Positions 27,169 through 35,921 of a DNA stretch of 64,000 nucleotides are shown here, one piece after another. The DNA is from Pseudorhizobium xiangyangii (GTDB taxonomy: Bacteria > Pseudomonadota > Alphaproteobacteria > Rhizobiales > Rhizobiaceae), in contig NZ_JAJAWH010000007.1 of NCBI RefSeq assembly GCF_020531965.1, positions 62,001 to 126,000 of the forward strand. Direction: 5' to 3'. A model generated the notes under the pieces. That model was not told where the DNA came from. It saw only the letters and a list, made by a program, of their open reading frames with translations, and made no database searches. The translations under genes and the position numbers were made by a program. How positions within the stretch are numbered: position 1 is the stretch's first letter; every line of letters begins with the position of its first letter.

Positions 27169-27262
27169 GGGACTCTCTCTTCGATGATGTCGTCGCGATG
27201 GTTCACACCGCCCGGCTCTAAGGCGCCTCATGCACCCGTCGCCGGTGGATAGACAAGTGAAT

Positions 27263-27277
27263 GCATCTTCCGTGCCA
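27263..27277 (-). promoter_or_regulatory. Sigma-54 (-24/-12) promoter of glnII
   Basis: On the minus strand the site reads TGGCACGGAAGATGC, with GG and GC at the exact -24/-12 spacing and 13 of 15 bases consistent with the consensus TGGCAC-N5-TTGC. It lies about 95 bases upstream of the glnII start codon. I did not find a convincing NtrC palindrome upstream, only TTGCAC-like half sites near 27284-27289. Confidence 0.82.
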
Positions 27278-27553
27278 GATTGACGTGCAAAGCGGCGACG
27301 CGCGAAAAAATGCGGCATTTCAGCAAGTGCGCAGGTCCCGCAACACGGACTCTCGAGGGATCCGGCTGAATCTGCCAATGAGTCACGTACAGACTGGCGA
27401 GCCCGATGTGGAACCCCGTGAGGCGACTGACGTTTCGTTGAGATCAATCAAGGACCGATGACCGAAGAGTCGGCATCCTGTGATCAATATGGATGCAACT
27501 GCGCAAAAACTGTGCTAATTCTCTATTCCGAATACGCTACAAGGAAGACAGTC

Positions 27554-27733
27554 ATGACTCCGAGTACCGAGCGTGTATCAGCCAAGATCTATCAGTTCCC
27601 CGTAAAGACGGTGCGGTCCGGTATGCCGCAAACTTCGCCCACGGATTCGGCCCGCTTTTCAGATCTTGCCTACGATTCCTGCTGGTACCATGAAGAAGCC
27701 GTCCGCGACGCCGAGAAGCGCCCCCAGGACTAG
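27554..27733 (+). CDS. Small DUF2735-family protein next to glnII
   Basis: A 59-residue protein starting [20 protein letters not shown] and ending [18 protein letters not shown]. The KIYQFP and DSCWYHEEA blocks are those I know from DUF2735, a family of small rhizobial proteins often found beside glnII. Function is unknown. AAGGAAG precedes the ATG at 27554. The gap to glnII (27169-27553, 385 bases) holds the glnII sigma-54 promoter; on this strand only a weak GG-N10-GC match at 27490-27504 was seen. Its stop overlaps the convergent cupin gene by four bases. Confidence 0.78.
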   Translation: MTPSTERVSAKIYQFPVKTVRSGMPQTSPTDSARFSDLAYDSCWYHEEAVRDAEKRPQD

Positions 27734-28152
27734 CTGTTTCTTTGATCCAATTCCCGCGGCGTGAGGTACTGCTCATCCGAGACGTGCTCCAGCCAATCAG
27801 CGGCTCGACCCTCTTCGGCTTCCTGGATGGCAATATGCGTCATGCCGCTTTCCGGTCTGGCGCCATGCCAATGCTTCTCTCCGGGAGCGAACCACACCAC
27901 ATCGCCCGTTCGAATTTCGAGGACAGGCCCGCCCCAACTCTGAGCCAGCCCAGCCCCTTCGGTCACAATCAGCGTCTGCCCTAGCGGATGCGTATGCCAT
28001 GCCGTTCGTGCGCCAGGATCAAATGTCACTGCAGCAATCCGGACGCGCGCCGGTGCCGGCGGCTCAAGGATCGGATCCAGCCGCACGGCGCCGGTGAAAT
28101 AGTCTGGTGAAGGCGTAGATGAGGGTCGTGAACCGTTTCGCTTGATATCCAT
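27730..28152 (-). CDS. Small cupin-domain protein
   Basis: A 140-residue single cupin. Motif 1 reads [20 protein letters not shown], with the His-x-His metal pair but Gln where many cupins have Glu. Motif 2 reads [16 protein letters not shown] with the third His. Members of this group are annotated as (R)-mandelonitrile lyase-like or carboxymuconolactone-associated cupins of unknown role. GGAGGG nine bases before the ATG at 28152 fixes the start. It overlaps the DUF2735 gene tail-to-tail. Confidence 0.78.
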   Translation of the reverse strand: MDIKRNGSRPSSTPSPDYFTGAVRLDPILEPPAPARVRIAAVTFDPGARTAWHTHPLGQTLIVTEGAGLAQSWGGPVLEIRTGDVVWFAPGEKHWHGARPESGMTHIAIQEAEEGRAADWLEHVSDEQYLTPRELDQRNS

Positions 28153-28287
28153 GGGAAAGTCCCTCCTGAAATTCTTCGCCGTAGAATAGAGCGGGAAGCG
28201 CGGATAACCAGTAATGCCCGCCCACCAGAACACACACAAAATGTGCCAACGCGAACGACGTACAAGCTTTGGCTCGCTTGCTGATCG

Positions 28288-28710
28288 CTATCGAGAGGCG
28301 TCCACCGCCAGCCAATCCCGCAGGCTGGCGATGACGGCCAGGCGAAGGCTGGCTCCCTTGGCCAGCGCACGGGTGAGAACCGGCCCCTCGCCATCGAAGC
28401 CAAGTTCGGTCATCACCGTGTCGGGCCGGATATTGCGCCGAACCATGATTTGCTCAATCCGCACCACCGTAGCTGGAAGCAGGTACCGTCCGTTGGCGAT
28501 CAGCCGATCATCGGACTGGTTCGTCGCGTCCGCGTCCTGCCGCTTGATCCCAAGACCGGCGAGAAACTCGGCGCGTTCAGCTATTGAGGCTTTCTGCCAC
28601 GCCTTGTTCAGCTTCTTGAGTGGGTCGCGCTTTACCTTCGGGGTCTGCACCTCGTCGAGCAAGGGCGGAGCCGTTCGCCGGGTCGCGTCATCCTTGCTTT
28701 TTTTCGACAT
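28288..28710 (-). CDS. Hypothetical rhizobial protein
   Basis: A 140-residue protein starting MSKKSKDDATRR. A lysine-rich N-terminal third is followed by a helical region (AERAEFLAGLGIKRQDA) and a C-terminal segment with VRIEQIMVRRNIRPDTVMTELGF and LRDWLAVD. I do not recognise a named family. It has no signal peptide or membrane helix. It stands alone, 123 bases from the end of rhaI and 135 bases from the cupin start. A purine-rich GAAGGGCGAG precedes the ATG. Confidence 0.6.
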   Translation of the reverse strand: MSKKSKDDATRRTAPPLLDEVQTPKVKRDPLKKLNKAWQKASIAERAEFLAGLGIKRQDADATNQSDDRLIANGRYLLPATVVRIEQIMVRRNIRPDTVMTELGFDGEGPVLTRALAKGASLRLAVIASLRDWLAVDASR

Positions 28711-28833
28711 CTCGCCCTTCACGTCCGGCATCACCCGGCGGCCTGAGAGCCGACGGCAAGTGAAGCCAGACGCTACTAACAGCCGGCTTCCGGAGCCGCA
28801 ACCACCTGCACCTGATCCGCCGTAAGCCAGGGA

Positions 28834-30126
28834 CTATACGATCCCGCCGGAGCCGCCTTTCACCGCCGGCCGCTCGGCCGCAACCTTGGCGCGATAGCCA
28901 CTGGCCCTGAAAGCCGCGATCGGATCGATGGCACCACCGGTACGTCGGCGCGCTTCGGCCAGGATCGGCTCCACATCGGTGCGATAGGCGCGCTTCAGCG
29001 TTTCCGTCGCCATCAGCGCGTCATTGCCATCCTGATGACCTTCAAGCGCCTTGCGATCGACCAACAGCGCCTGCGTATAGGCGCGCCGAATCTCATTGGC
29101 GCTCGAGATCAGGCTTTCGATCGGGTCCGTGATGTTGTGGCTCTGGTCGATCATATGGGCCGGGTGGAAGCCTTTAACGCCGCGGTGCTCCGCATCCACC
29201 AGCTCGTTGAACACGAGGAAGAGGCGGTAGGGTTCAATCGCGCCGGCATCGAGATCGTCGTCACCGTATTTCGAATCGTTGAAGTGAAAACCGCCGAGCT
29301 TGCCGAACTGGATGAGGCGGGCGACGATCATCTCGATATTGGTGTTCGGCGCGTGATGGCCGAGATCCACGAGGCAGAAGGCCTTTGGGCCTAGCGTGTT
29401 GGCGATCAGGTAGTTCGTGCCCCAGTCCTGCACCACCGTCGAATAGAAGGCCGGCTCATACATCTTGTGTTCGGAAAACAGCCGCCAGTCGTCCGGCAGC
29501 GCCTTGTAGATGTCGGCCATCGCGCCGAGATAGCGCTCAAACTGGCGCGTGAAGCTGCTCTGGCCGGGAAAGTTGGAGCCGTCGCCAATCCAAACCGTCA
29601 GCGCCTTGGAGCCGATCGCATTGCCAATCTCGATACACCCGAGATTGTGTTCGATGGCTTGTTGGCGCGTAGCCGCATCCACATGGCTGAGGGAGCCATA
29701 TTTGTAGGAGTGCATCTGATCCGGCCGATCGGAGAATGTATTGGAGTTTATGGCGTCGAAGCCCAACCCCAAAGACGCCGCTTTCGCATTCAGTTCCTTG
29801 GGGTCCGCCTTATCCCAGGGAATGTGCAGCGACACGGTGGGGGTTGCCCTCGCCAACTGCTGGATGACCGCGCAGTCGTCCAATTTATCGAAGATATTGC
29901 GCGGCTCACCCTGACCGGGGAAACGGGCGAAGCGCGTGCCGCCCGTACCGACACCCCAGGAGGGAACGGCAACAAAGAAATCCGCCACCTTGGCGGTGAT
30001 CGCGTCGATATCAATACCACGACGCGACAGGACCTCACCTAGCGCCGCATAGTCGGATGTCAGCGCCGATGCGCGCTTGTCATTATCGGCGGCGATCATA
30101 TCTGCCGCAATCTTCAACTCAGCCAT
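28834..30126 (-). CDS. rhaI: L-rhamnose isomerase, rhizobial type
   Basis: RhaI converts L-rhamnose to L-rhamnulose. The 430-residue protein has the xylose-isomerase-like barrel motifs GTGGTRFARFPGQGEPRN, HIPWDK, FSEHKMYEPAFYSTVVQDWG, LVDLGHHAPNTNIE and GGFHFNDSKYGDDDLDAG, matching the rhizobial RhaI group rather than E. coli RhaA. GGGAGGAGG precedes the ATG. It follows rhaD by 23 bases, in the minus-strand half of the rhamnose locus. Confidence 0.94.
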   Translation of the reverse strand: MAELKIAADMIAADNDKRASALTSDYAALGEVLSRRGIDIDAITAKVADFFVAVPSWGVGTGGTRFARFPGQGEPRNIFDKLDDCAVIQQLARATPTVSLHIPWDKADPKELNAKAASLGLGFDAINSNTFSDRPDQMHSYKYGSLSHVDAATRQQAIEHNLGCIEIGNAIGSKALTVWIGDGSNFPGQSSFTRQFERYLGAMADIYKALPDDWRLFSEHKMYEPAFYSTVVQDWGTNYLIANTLGPKAFCLVDLGHHAPNTNIEMIVARLIQFGKLGGFHFNDSKYGDDDLDAGAIEPYRLFLVFNELVDAEHRGVKGFHPAHMIDQSHNITDPIESLISSANEIRRAYTQALLVDRKALEGHQDGNDALMATETLKRAYRTDVEPILAEARRRTGGAIDPIAAFRASGYRAKVAAERPAVKGGSGGIV

Positions 30127-30149
30127 TGTTCCTCCTCCCTCGACCGGTT

Positions 30150-32246
30150 TCAGCGCGTAAAGCTCTGGGCGTTGCCGGCGTCGACATTGATGATGTTGCC
30201 CGTCGACTTGGCCGACGCATCGGAGGCGAGGAAGTAGATCGCCTCCGCAATGTCTTCCGGAAAGACATTGAGCTTTAACATCGATCGCTTGCGGTAATGC
30301 TCTTCGAGTTCATCCACCTCAATTTTGGAGGAGGACGCACGCTGTTCACGCCACTCGCCGCTCCAGATCTTCGAGCCGCGAAGCACCGCATCGGGATTGA
30401 CCGTGTTGACGCGAATGCCTGCTTCGGCGCCTTCGAGCGCCAGGCAGCGTGCAAGATGGATCTCGGCGGCCTTGGCAGTGCAGTAGGCCGACGCATTGGG
30501 AGAGGAGGCAAGCCCGTTCTTCGATGCAACGAAGACGACGTTGCCGCCTAGCTTCTGGCGACGGAACAGGCGGAACGCTTCACGGGATACGAGGAAATAG
30601 CCGGTGGCGAGAATGTCGATATTCTTGTTCCACATGGCAAGCGTCGTGTCTTCCACCGGGGCGGAAGAGGCTATGCCGGCGTTGGAAACGAGGAGATCGA
30701 TCCCACCTAATTCGACGCAGGCGGCCGCGAAAGCCTCGACAACGGCACTTTCCTTCGTAACGTCTAGCGTGACGGCACGAACGGCATCATTTCCGAAGGA
30801 TTTTTCAAAGCCCGCCTTGGTTTCCTCAAGCGTCGCAGCATCGATATCGGCGAGCACCACGCACGCACCTTCAGCCATCAGACGCTCCGCCGTCGCCCGG
30901 CCGATGCCGCCGGCACCGCCGGTAACGAAGGCGACCCGTCCGGCAAGGCTCTTCGGCTTCGGCATGCGCTGAAGTTTCGCTTCTTCCAGGAGCCAGTATT
31001 CGATATCGAAGGCCTCCTGCTCAGGCAGACCCTGATATTCGGAAACCGTGGAAGCGCCGCGCATGACATTGATGGCGTTGACGTAAAATTCTCCGGCAAT
31101 GCGGGCCGTCGCCTTGTCCTTGGCAAAGGAGAGCATGCCGACCCCCGGCACCAGGAAGATCACCGGATTGGGGTCGCGCATCTTCGGCGAATTGTCGTGC
31201 TTGCAGGTCTCGTAATAGCGGCTGTAATCAGCGCGGTACTCTTCGAGAGCTTTGTCGAGGCCCGCAATCACGGCATCGACATCCGGCTTTGCCGGATTGA
31301 AATCGAGGATCAGCGGGCGGATCTTGGTACGCAGGAAGTGATCCGGGCAGCTTGTACCGAGCGCGCCGAGCGGTTTCAGATCCGTAGAATTGACGAATTC
31401 GAGCACGGCACCCTGATCATCGAAATGACCAAGCTTGCGTTCCATCTTGCCGATGCATCCGCGGATTTCAGGCATCAACCTGGCAGCGATAGCGCGACGC
31501 TCCTCGGCGTCTAGACTTTGGAAAACCGCGCCTCCGAAGATTGCTTTGCCGTCCGTCATCCTGGCGAACCACTCGATCGCCTTGTTGATGATCTCGAGCG
31601 TCAGGAGATAGCAATCCCTGGCATCGTTCGCCCAGGTGAAAAGACCATGGCTCTCCAGCACGACGCCCTTGGCATCCGGGTTCGCCTTGACGAAAGCTTC
31701 GAGATCGAGGCCGAGCTGGAAGCCGGGGCGGCGCCACGGCAGCCAGCCGATTTCGTCGCCGAAGATCTGCTGAGTCAATTCCCTGGAGTTCTTCGCTGCG
31801 GCAATTGCGATGATCGCATCCGGATGCATGTGATCCACATGCGTGAAGGGCACTAAACCATGCAGTGGTGTGTCGATCGAGGCGGCGCGTGGGTTGAGGT
31901 TGAACGTGCAATGCGGCAGGAAGCCGACCATGCGATCCTCATCCTGGACACCCTTGTAGATGCCCTTCAGTGCCTCCAGCTTCTCTTGATAAAGGGTCGC
32001 AAAACCGTCGAGCTTGATGGTGCCGACATCGCCGCCCGAGCCCTTCACCCAAAGTACCTTCACGAGCTCTCCCGTGAGCGGATCCGTTTCCATGACCTTG
32101 GCGGACGTATTGCCGCCGCCATAGTTGGTGATGCGCTTGTCGGCACCCAACAGATTGGAGCGATAAAGCAGCTTGCCGGGCTCATCGAGCTTGGCGGCGT
32201 ACGCTTGATCCCAACGGCTTTCGAGAAGGCGAGGTGTGCCCGACAT
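30150..32246 (-). CDS. rhaD: Bifunctional rhamnulose-1-phosphate aldolase/short-chain dehydrogenase
   Basis: A 698-residue fusion protein. The N-terminal half is a class II aldolase (NYGGGNTSAK, FTHVDHMHPDAIIAI and ESHGLFTW with metal His residues) that splits L-rhamnulose 1-phosphate to dihydroxyacetone phosphate and L-lactaldehyde. From about residue 430 a short-chain dehydrogenase follows (FVTGGAGGIGRATAE, SNAGIASSAP, YCTAKAAE), expected to oxidise lactaldehyde to lactate. The fusion is normal for this family in rhizobia. The ATG at 32246 with GGGAGG is preferred over one five codons upstream. Divergent from rhaR. Confidence 0.93.
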   Translation of the reverse strand: MSGTPRLLESRWDQAYAAKLDEPGKLLYRSNLLGADKRITNYGGGNTSAKVMETDPLTGELVKVLWVKGSGGDVGTIKLDGFATLYQEKLEALKGIYKGVQDEDRMVGFLPHCTFNLNPRAASIDTPLHGLVPFTHVDHMHPDAIIAIAAAKNSRELTQQIFGDEIGWLPWRRPGFQLGLDLEAFVKANPDAKGVVLESHGLFTWANDARDCYLLTLEIINKAIEWFARMTDGKAIFGGAVFQSLDAEERRAIAARLMPEIRGCIGKMERKLGHFDDQGAVLEFVNSTDLKPLGALGTSCPDHFLRTKIRPLILDFNPAKPDVDAVIAGLDKALEEYRADYSRYYETCKHDNSPKMRDPNPVIFLVPGVGMLSFAKDKATARIAGEFYVNAINVMRGASTVSEYQGLPEQEAFDIEYWLLEEAKLQRMPKPKSLAGRVAFVTGGAGGIGRATAERLMAEGACVVLADIDAATLEETKAGFEKSFGNDAVRAVTLDVTKESAVVEAFAAACVELGGIDLLVSNAGIASSAPVEDTTLAMWNKNIDILATGYFLVSREAFRLFRRQKLGGNVVFVASKNGLASSPNASAYCTAKAAEIHLARCLALEGAEAGIRVNTVNPDAVLRGSKIWSGEWREQRASSSKIEVDELEEHYRKRSMLKLNVFPEDIAEAIYFLASDASAKSTGNIINVDAGNAQSFTR

Positions 32247-32325
32247 CGATGATCCTCCCATGATCGTAGCGCGGATGGCGGCATCCCGCGTCTTCGCCGT
32301 CGTTATTCCGCATCGTTTTGGTCGT

Positions 32326-32398
32326 TGTCAATCAAAAACAATCATAAATGATCGTATTGCGGTGCAGCATTATCGAATTTGACTGTTCATGATTGACA
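32326..32398. promoter_or_regulatory. Divergent rhaD/rhaR control region with TGATTG repeats
   Basis: TGTCAATCA at 32326-32334 and TGATTGACA at 32390-32398 are a perfect 9-base inverted repeat. Between them are ACAATCAT (32338-32345) and a small palindrome ATCAT-AA-ATGAT (32341-32352). The repeated TGATTG box and AT-rich context fit an operator for the DeoR-type regulator RhaR, placed to control both the rhaDI and rhaR-K promoters. The binding role is inferred. Confidence 0.6.
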
Positions 32399-32437
32399 CG
32401 GTTTGCGCATTACGCCTAGATAGCCTCAGGAGGACCC

Positions 32438-33250
32438 ATGCACGAACGTGAACGCCATCGCATCATCTTGAGCGCCATCCAGGAGAAACCTGTGGTGACC
32501 GTGCAGGATATTGCCGAGCTGACCGAGGCTTCTGAAGCCACGATCCGCCGGGACATTGCGGCGCTTCATGTGCAGGGCAAGCTGCGGCGCGTGCGTGGCG
32601 GAGCGGAGGCAGTGCATCCCCCGCAACTCGCCAATCTGGCTGCACGCCCGTTTCGCGTTTCGGAATCGGTCAACATCGACAAGAAACGCGCAATCGCGCG
32701 TGCAGCACTCGAACTCTGCGAGGAAGGCGATTCCATCATCATCAACGGCGGCACCACGACATTCCAGATGGTGCACTACATGTCCGCGCGCCGCCTGCAG
32801 GTTATGACCAATTCTTTCGCGATCGCCGAGCATCTGGTGAAGCACTCCAAATGCACCGTGACGGTTCCCGGCGGTGCCATCTATCGCGACCAGAGCTTGA
32901 TCCTGTCGCCCTTCGAGAACGACGCGATCCGAAATTTCTATGCACGGCGCATGTTCATTGGCGCACAGGGCATTTCGGCGCTTGGGGTCATGGAGCCCGA
33001 CGCCCTGGTGATCCAGAGCGAACAGCGGCTCATGCGCCAGGCCGAGGAACTGGTGGTGATGGTGGACTCCAGCAAATTCAGCAGGCGCTCCAGCATGATT
33101 CTATGTCCGCTGGACAATGTTTCGACAATAATCACCGATGACGGGGTGCCGGACGACGCTGCCGCCATGGTGGAAGCCGCCGGGATCAGGCTGGTCACGG
33201 TCAGGCCGGCTATGTCGGTCGAGAAGCAGGATACCCCTTCGGTCGCGTGA
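32438..33250 (+). CDS. rhaR: DeoR-family regulator of rhamnose catabolism
   Basis: A 270-residue DeoR-family regulator. The N-terminal helix-turn-helix is VTVQDIAELTEASEATIRRD followed by LHVQGKLRRVRGGA. The C-terminal sugar-phosphate sensor has GDSIIINGGTTTFQM, LQVMTNSFAIAEHL, IGAQGISALGVME and VVMVDSSKFSRRSS. CAGGAGG lies just before the ATG. In Rhizobium leguminosarum RhaR represses this locus; position and order here are the same. It is the first gene of rhaR-S-T-P-Q-U-K. Confidence 0.92.
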   Translation: MHERERHRIILSAIQEKPVVTVQDIAELTEASEATIRRDIAALHVQGKLRRVRGGAEAVHPPQLANLAARPFRVSESVNIDKKRAIARAALELCEEGDSIIINGGTTTFQMVHYMSARRLQVMTNSFAIAEHLVKHSKCTVTVPGGAIYRDQSLILSPFENDAIRNFYARRMFIGAQGISALGVMEPDALVIQSEQRLMRQAEELVVMVDSSKFSRRSSMILCPLDNVSTIITDDGVPDDAAAMVEAAGIRLVTVRPAMSVEKQDTPSVA

Positions 33251-33306
33251 GGAGACGACCGACCGAAGAGGGGGAGTTTAACAGTCTTATTTGGGAGGAT
33301 GAGAAC

Positions 33307-34311
33307 ATGAAATTTTCGAGAAGACAGTTCGGTGCAGCAACACTGGCGCTGGCCGCTTCCGTGTCCATGGCGGGCATGGCGTCAGCCGCCGACATGAAGA
33401 TCGCACTCGTCGTAAAGTCACTCGGCAACGGCTTCTTCGAAGCGGCCAACAGGGGTGCGCAGGAAGCAGCAAAGGAACTGGGCGGCGTCGAGATCATCTA
33501 TACTGGCCCGACGACCACGACGGCCGAGGGCCAGATCGAGGTGATCAATTCGCTGATCGCCCAGGGCGTGGACGCCATCGCAGTCTCGGCAAACGATCCG
33601 GATGCGGTCGTCCCGGCGTTGAAGAAGGCGATGCAGCGCGGCATCAAGGTCATCTCCTGGGATTCTGGCGTAGCCCCAGAAGGTCGCATCATGCACCTCA
33701 ACCCGTCGTCCAATGAGCTGATCGGCAAGATGTGCCTGCAGCTTGCCGCCAACCATCTCGAAGGTGGAAAGGGCGATTTTGCCATCCTGTCGGCAACGAC
33801 GACCTCGACGAACCAGAACATCTGGATCGAAGAAATGAAGAAGCAGCTCAAGGACTTCCCCGGGCTTAACCTCGTCACCACCGTCTATGGCGACGACCTT
33901 GCCGACAAGTCCTACCGCGAGGCGCAGGGCCTTCTGACGTCGCAGCCGAATGTGAAGGTCATCGTCGCGCCGACTACTGTTGGCGTGCTTGCCGCATCCC
34001 AGGCCGTCAAGGACGCTGGAAAGATCGGTGAAGTCTACGTAACCGGTCTCGGCCTGCCGTCCGAAATGGCTGGCGCAATCAAATCCGGTGCGACGAAGGA
34101 ATTCGCCATCTGGAACCCGGTCGATCTCGGCTATTCCGCCGCCCAGATCGCCTATCGCCTTGCAAAGGGCGAAAGCGACGGCGCTCCGGGCTCGGAAGTC
34201 GAAGCGGGCCGCATGGGCAAGATCAAGATCGGCGACAACGGCGAAGCCGCCATGGCCGACCCCTTCGTCTACAACGAATCCAACATCGACGAATTCTCGA
34301 AGATCTTCTGA
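33307..34311 (+). CDS. rhaS: Rhamnose ABC transporter substrate-binding protein
   Basis: A 334-residue periplasmic binding protein of the ribose/rhamnose type. It has a signal peptide (MKFSRRQFGAATLALAASVS with cleavage near ASA) that starts with an Arg pair, and periplasmic binding motifs LGNGFFEAANRGAQEAAKEL, ISWDSGVAPEGR and FAIWNPVDLGYSAA. GGGAGG lies upstream of the ATG at 33307. A stable hairpin separates it from rhaT, as is common after highly expressed binding-protein genes. Confidence 0.94.
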   Translation: MKFSRRQFGAATLALAASVSMAGMASAADMKIALVVKSLGNGFFEAANRGAQEAAKELGGVEIIYTGPTTTTAEGQIEVINSLIAQGVDAIAVSANDPDAVVPALKKAMQRGIKVISWDSGVAPEGRIMHLNPSSNELIGKMCLQLAANHLEGGKGDFAILSATTTSTNQNIWIEEMKKQLKDFPGLNLVTTVYGDDLADKSYREAQGLLTSQPNVKVIVAPTTVGVLAASQAVKDAGKIGEVYVTGLGLPSEMAGAIKSGATKEFAIWNPVDLGYSAAQIAYRLAKGESDGAPGSEVEAGRMGKIKIGDNGEAAMADPFVYNESNIDEFSKIF

Positions 34312-34330
34312 TCATCGACATCGCTCGAAT

Positions 34331-34354
34331 GCCCGGCGGCTCAGGTCGCCGGGC
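34331..34354 (+). other. Intercistronic hairpin between rhaS and rhaT
   Basis: GCCCGGCG (34331-34338) pairs perfectly with CGCCGGGC (34347-34354), and the stem can be extended by a G-U and a C-G pair to leave a TCAG tetraloop. There is no T run. It probably stabilises the rhaS message or lowers read-through into rhaT. Confidence 0.6.
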
Positions 34355-34376
34355 GAGATTCTCCGTTTGGTGATTG

Positions 34377-35912
34377 ATGATGGCTATGCAGGCTTCCAAG
34401 ATCGACGTTGATGTCGTGCCGGACGTAAAGCCGATCCTCGAAATGCGCGGCATTTCGCAGATCTTTCCCGGCGTGAAGGCGCTCGATCAGGTATCCGTTG
34501 CATTGTTCCCGGGCCAGGTCACGGCATTGATCGGAGAAAACGGCGCCGGCAAGTCCACCCTGGTCAAGATCCTCACCGGCATCTACCAGCCGAACGACGG
34601 CGAAATCCTGATCGACGGCGAGGCCATCAGCTTCTCAAGCGCTCAATCTGCCATCGACGCCGGCGTTACCGCCATCCATCAGGAAACGGTGCTGTTCGAC
34701 GAACTGACGGTCGGCGAGAACATTTTTCTTGGACATGCGCCGCGGACCCGCTTCGGAACGATAGACTGGCGGACGATCCATGCGCGGTCTCGCGAACTGC
34801 TGGAACAGCTGGAAAGCCAGATCGACCCGACGATCCGCCTGAAGGATCTGTCGATCGCCCAGCGCCACCTTGTGGCGATCGCCCGCGCACTTTCGGTCGA
34901 GGCGCGCATCGTCATCATGGACGAACCGACGGCGGCACTTTCCCGCAAGGAGATCGACGATCTGTTTCGGATCGTCGAGGGACTGAAGCGTCAGGGTAAG
35001 GCTATCCTTTTCATCAGCCACAAGTTCGACGAGCTTTACGAGATCGCAGAGAACTTCGTTGTCTTCCGGGACGGACGGGCTGTCGGGGAAGGCCGCTTGA
35101 AAGAAACGCCGCAGGCAGAAATCGTGCGGCTGATGGTTGGCCGCGACATCGAGGACGTGTTTCCAAAGACAAAAGTCGAAATCGGCCCGGTTGTGTTCTC
35201 CGTCGACGGCTACAGCCACCCCACGGAATTCCACGATATTTCCTTCGAGCTTCGCCGCGGCGAAATCCTCGGAGTTTACGGCCTGATCGGGGCGGGTCGC
35301 TCCGAACTCTGCCAATCATTGTTCGGCATCACGAGGCCGTCCACGGGACGCATATCTCTGGAAGGCCAGCCGCTGAGTTTCCGTTCCTCGGGGGACGCGA
35401 TCGCGGCAGGGGTCGTGTACGTACCGGAAGAGCGGGGGCGTCATGGTCTGGCATTACCCATGCCGATCTTCCAGAACATGTCGCTGCCATCGCTTGGCAA
35501 GACATCGCGAGCCGGCTTCCTCAAGGCTGCCAATGAACTTGCACTGGCAAGAAAATATGCCGAGCGGCTGGATCTGCGCGCAGCGGCATTTTCGGTTCCT
35601 GTCGGCACCCTGTCCGGCGGCAATCAGCAGAAGGTCGTCATCGGCAAGTGGCTGGCCACCAGGCCGAAGGTCATCATTCTCGATGAGCCGACCAAGGGCA
35701 TCGACATCGGCTCCAAGGCCGCCGTGCACGGGTTCATCAGCGAACTAGCCTCCCAGGGCCTGTCCATCATCATGGTCTCGTCCGAACTGCCGGAGATACT
35801 CGGCATGTCCGACCGAGTGATGGTGATGCGCGAGGGGTTGCAGGCGGGCATTTTCGATCGCTCAGAAGCAACCGCCGAAGTGCTGGTTCGCGCCGCCACC
35901 GGGAACGCTTGA
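34377..35912 (+). CDS. rhaT: Rhamnose ABC transporter ATPase, two nucleotide-binding domains
   Basis: A 511-residue sugar ABC ATPase of the RbsA/MglA type with two nucleotide-binding domains. The first has Walker A GENGAGKST and Walker B IVIMDEPTAALS. The second has the degenerate GLIGAGRSE, then LSGGNQQKVVIG and VIILDEPTKGIDIG. The start is uncertain: a TTG at 34374 and ATGs at 34377, 34380 and 34386 are all possible and no strong ribosome site is present. In rhizobia the RhaK kinase is also needed for transport through this system. Confidence 0.93.
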   Translation: MMAMQASKIDVDVVPDVKPILEMRGISQIFPGVKALDQVSVALFPGQVTALIGENGAGKSTLVKILTGIYQPNDGEILIDGEAISFSSAQSAIDAGVTAIHQETVLFDELTVGENIFLGHAPRTRFGTIDWRTIHARSRELLEQLESQIDPTIRLKDLSIAQRHLVAIARALSVEARIVIMDEPTAALSRKEIDDLFRIVEGLKRQGKAILFISHKFDELYEIAENFVVFRDGRAVGEGRLKETPQAEIVRLMVGRDIEDVFPKTKVEIGPVVFSVDGYSHPTEFHDISFELRRGEILGVYGLIGAGRSELCQSLFGITRPSTGRISLEGQPLSFRSSGDAIAAGVVYVPEERGRHGLALPMPIFQNMSLPSLGKTSRAGFLKAANELALARKYAERLDLRAAAFSVPVGTLSGGNQQKVVIGKWLATRPKVIILDEPTKGIDIGSKAAVHGFISELASQGLSIIMVSSELPEILGMSDRVMVMREGLQAGIFDRSEATAEVLVRAATGNA

Positions 35913-35921
35913 GGATATCGT

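Noticed and set aside
26035-27252. 405-codon plus-strand frame antisense to glnII
   Set aside because: Runs through the glnII terminator and promoter and shows no known domain.
27490-27504. GG-N10-GC match on the plus strand as a sigma-54 promoter for the DUF2735 gene
   Set aside because: Only the GG/GC spacing fits; the surrounding bases differ from the consensus, so chance is likely.
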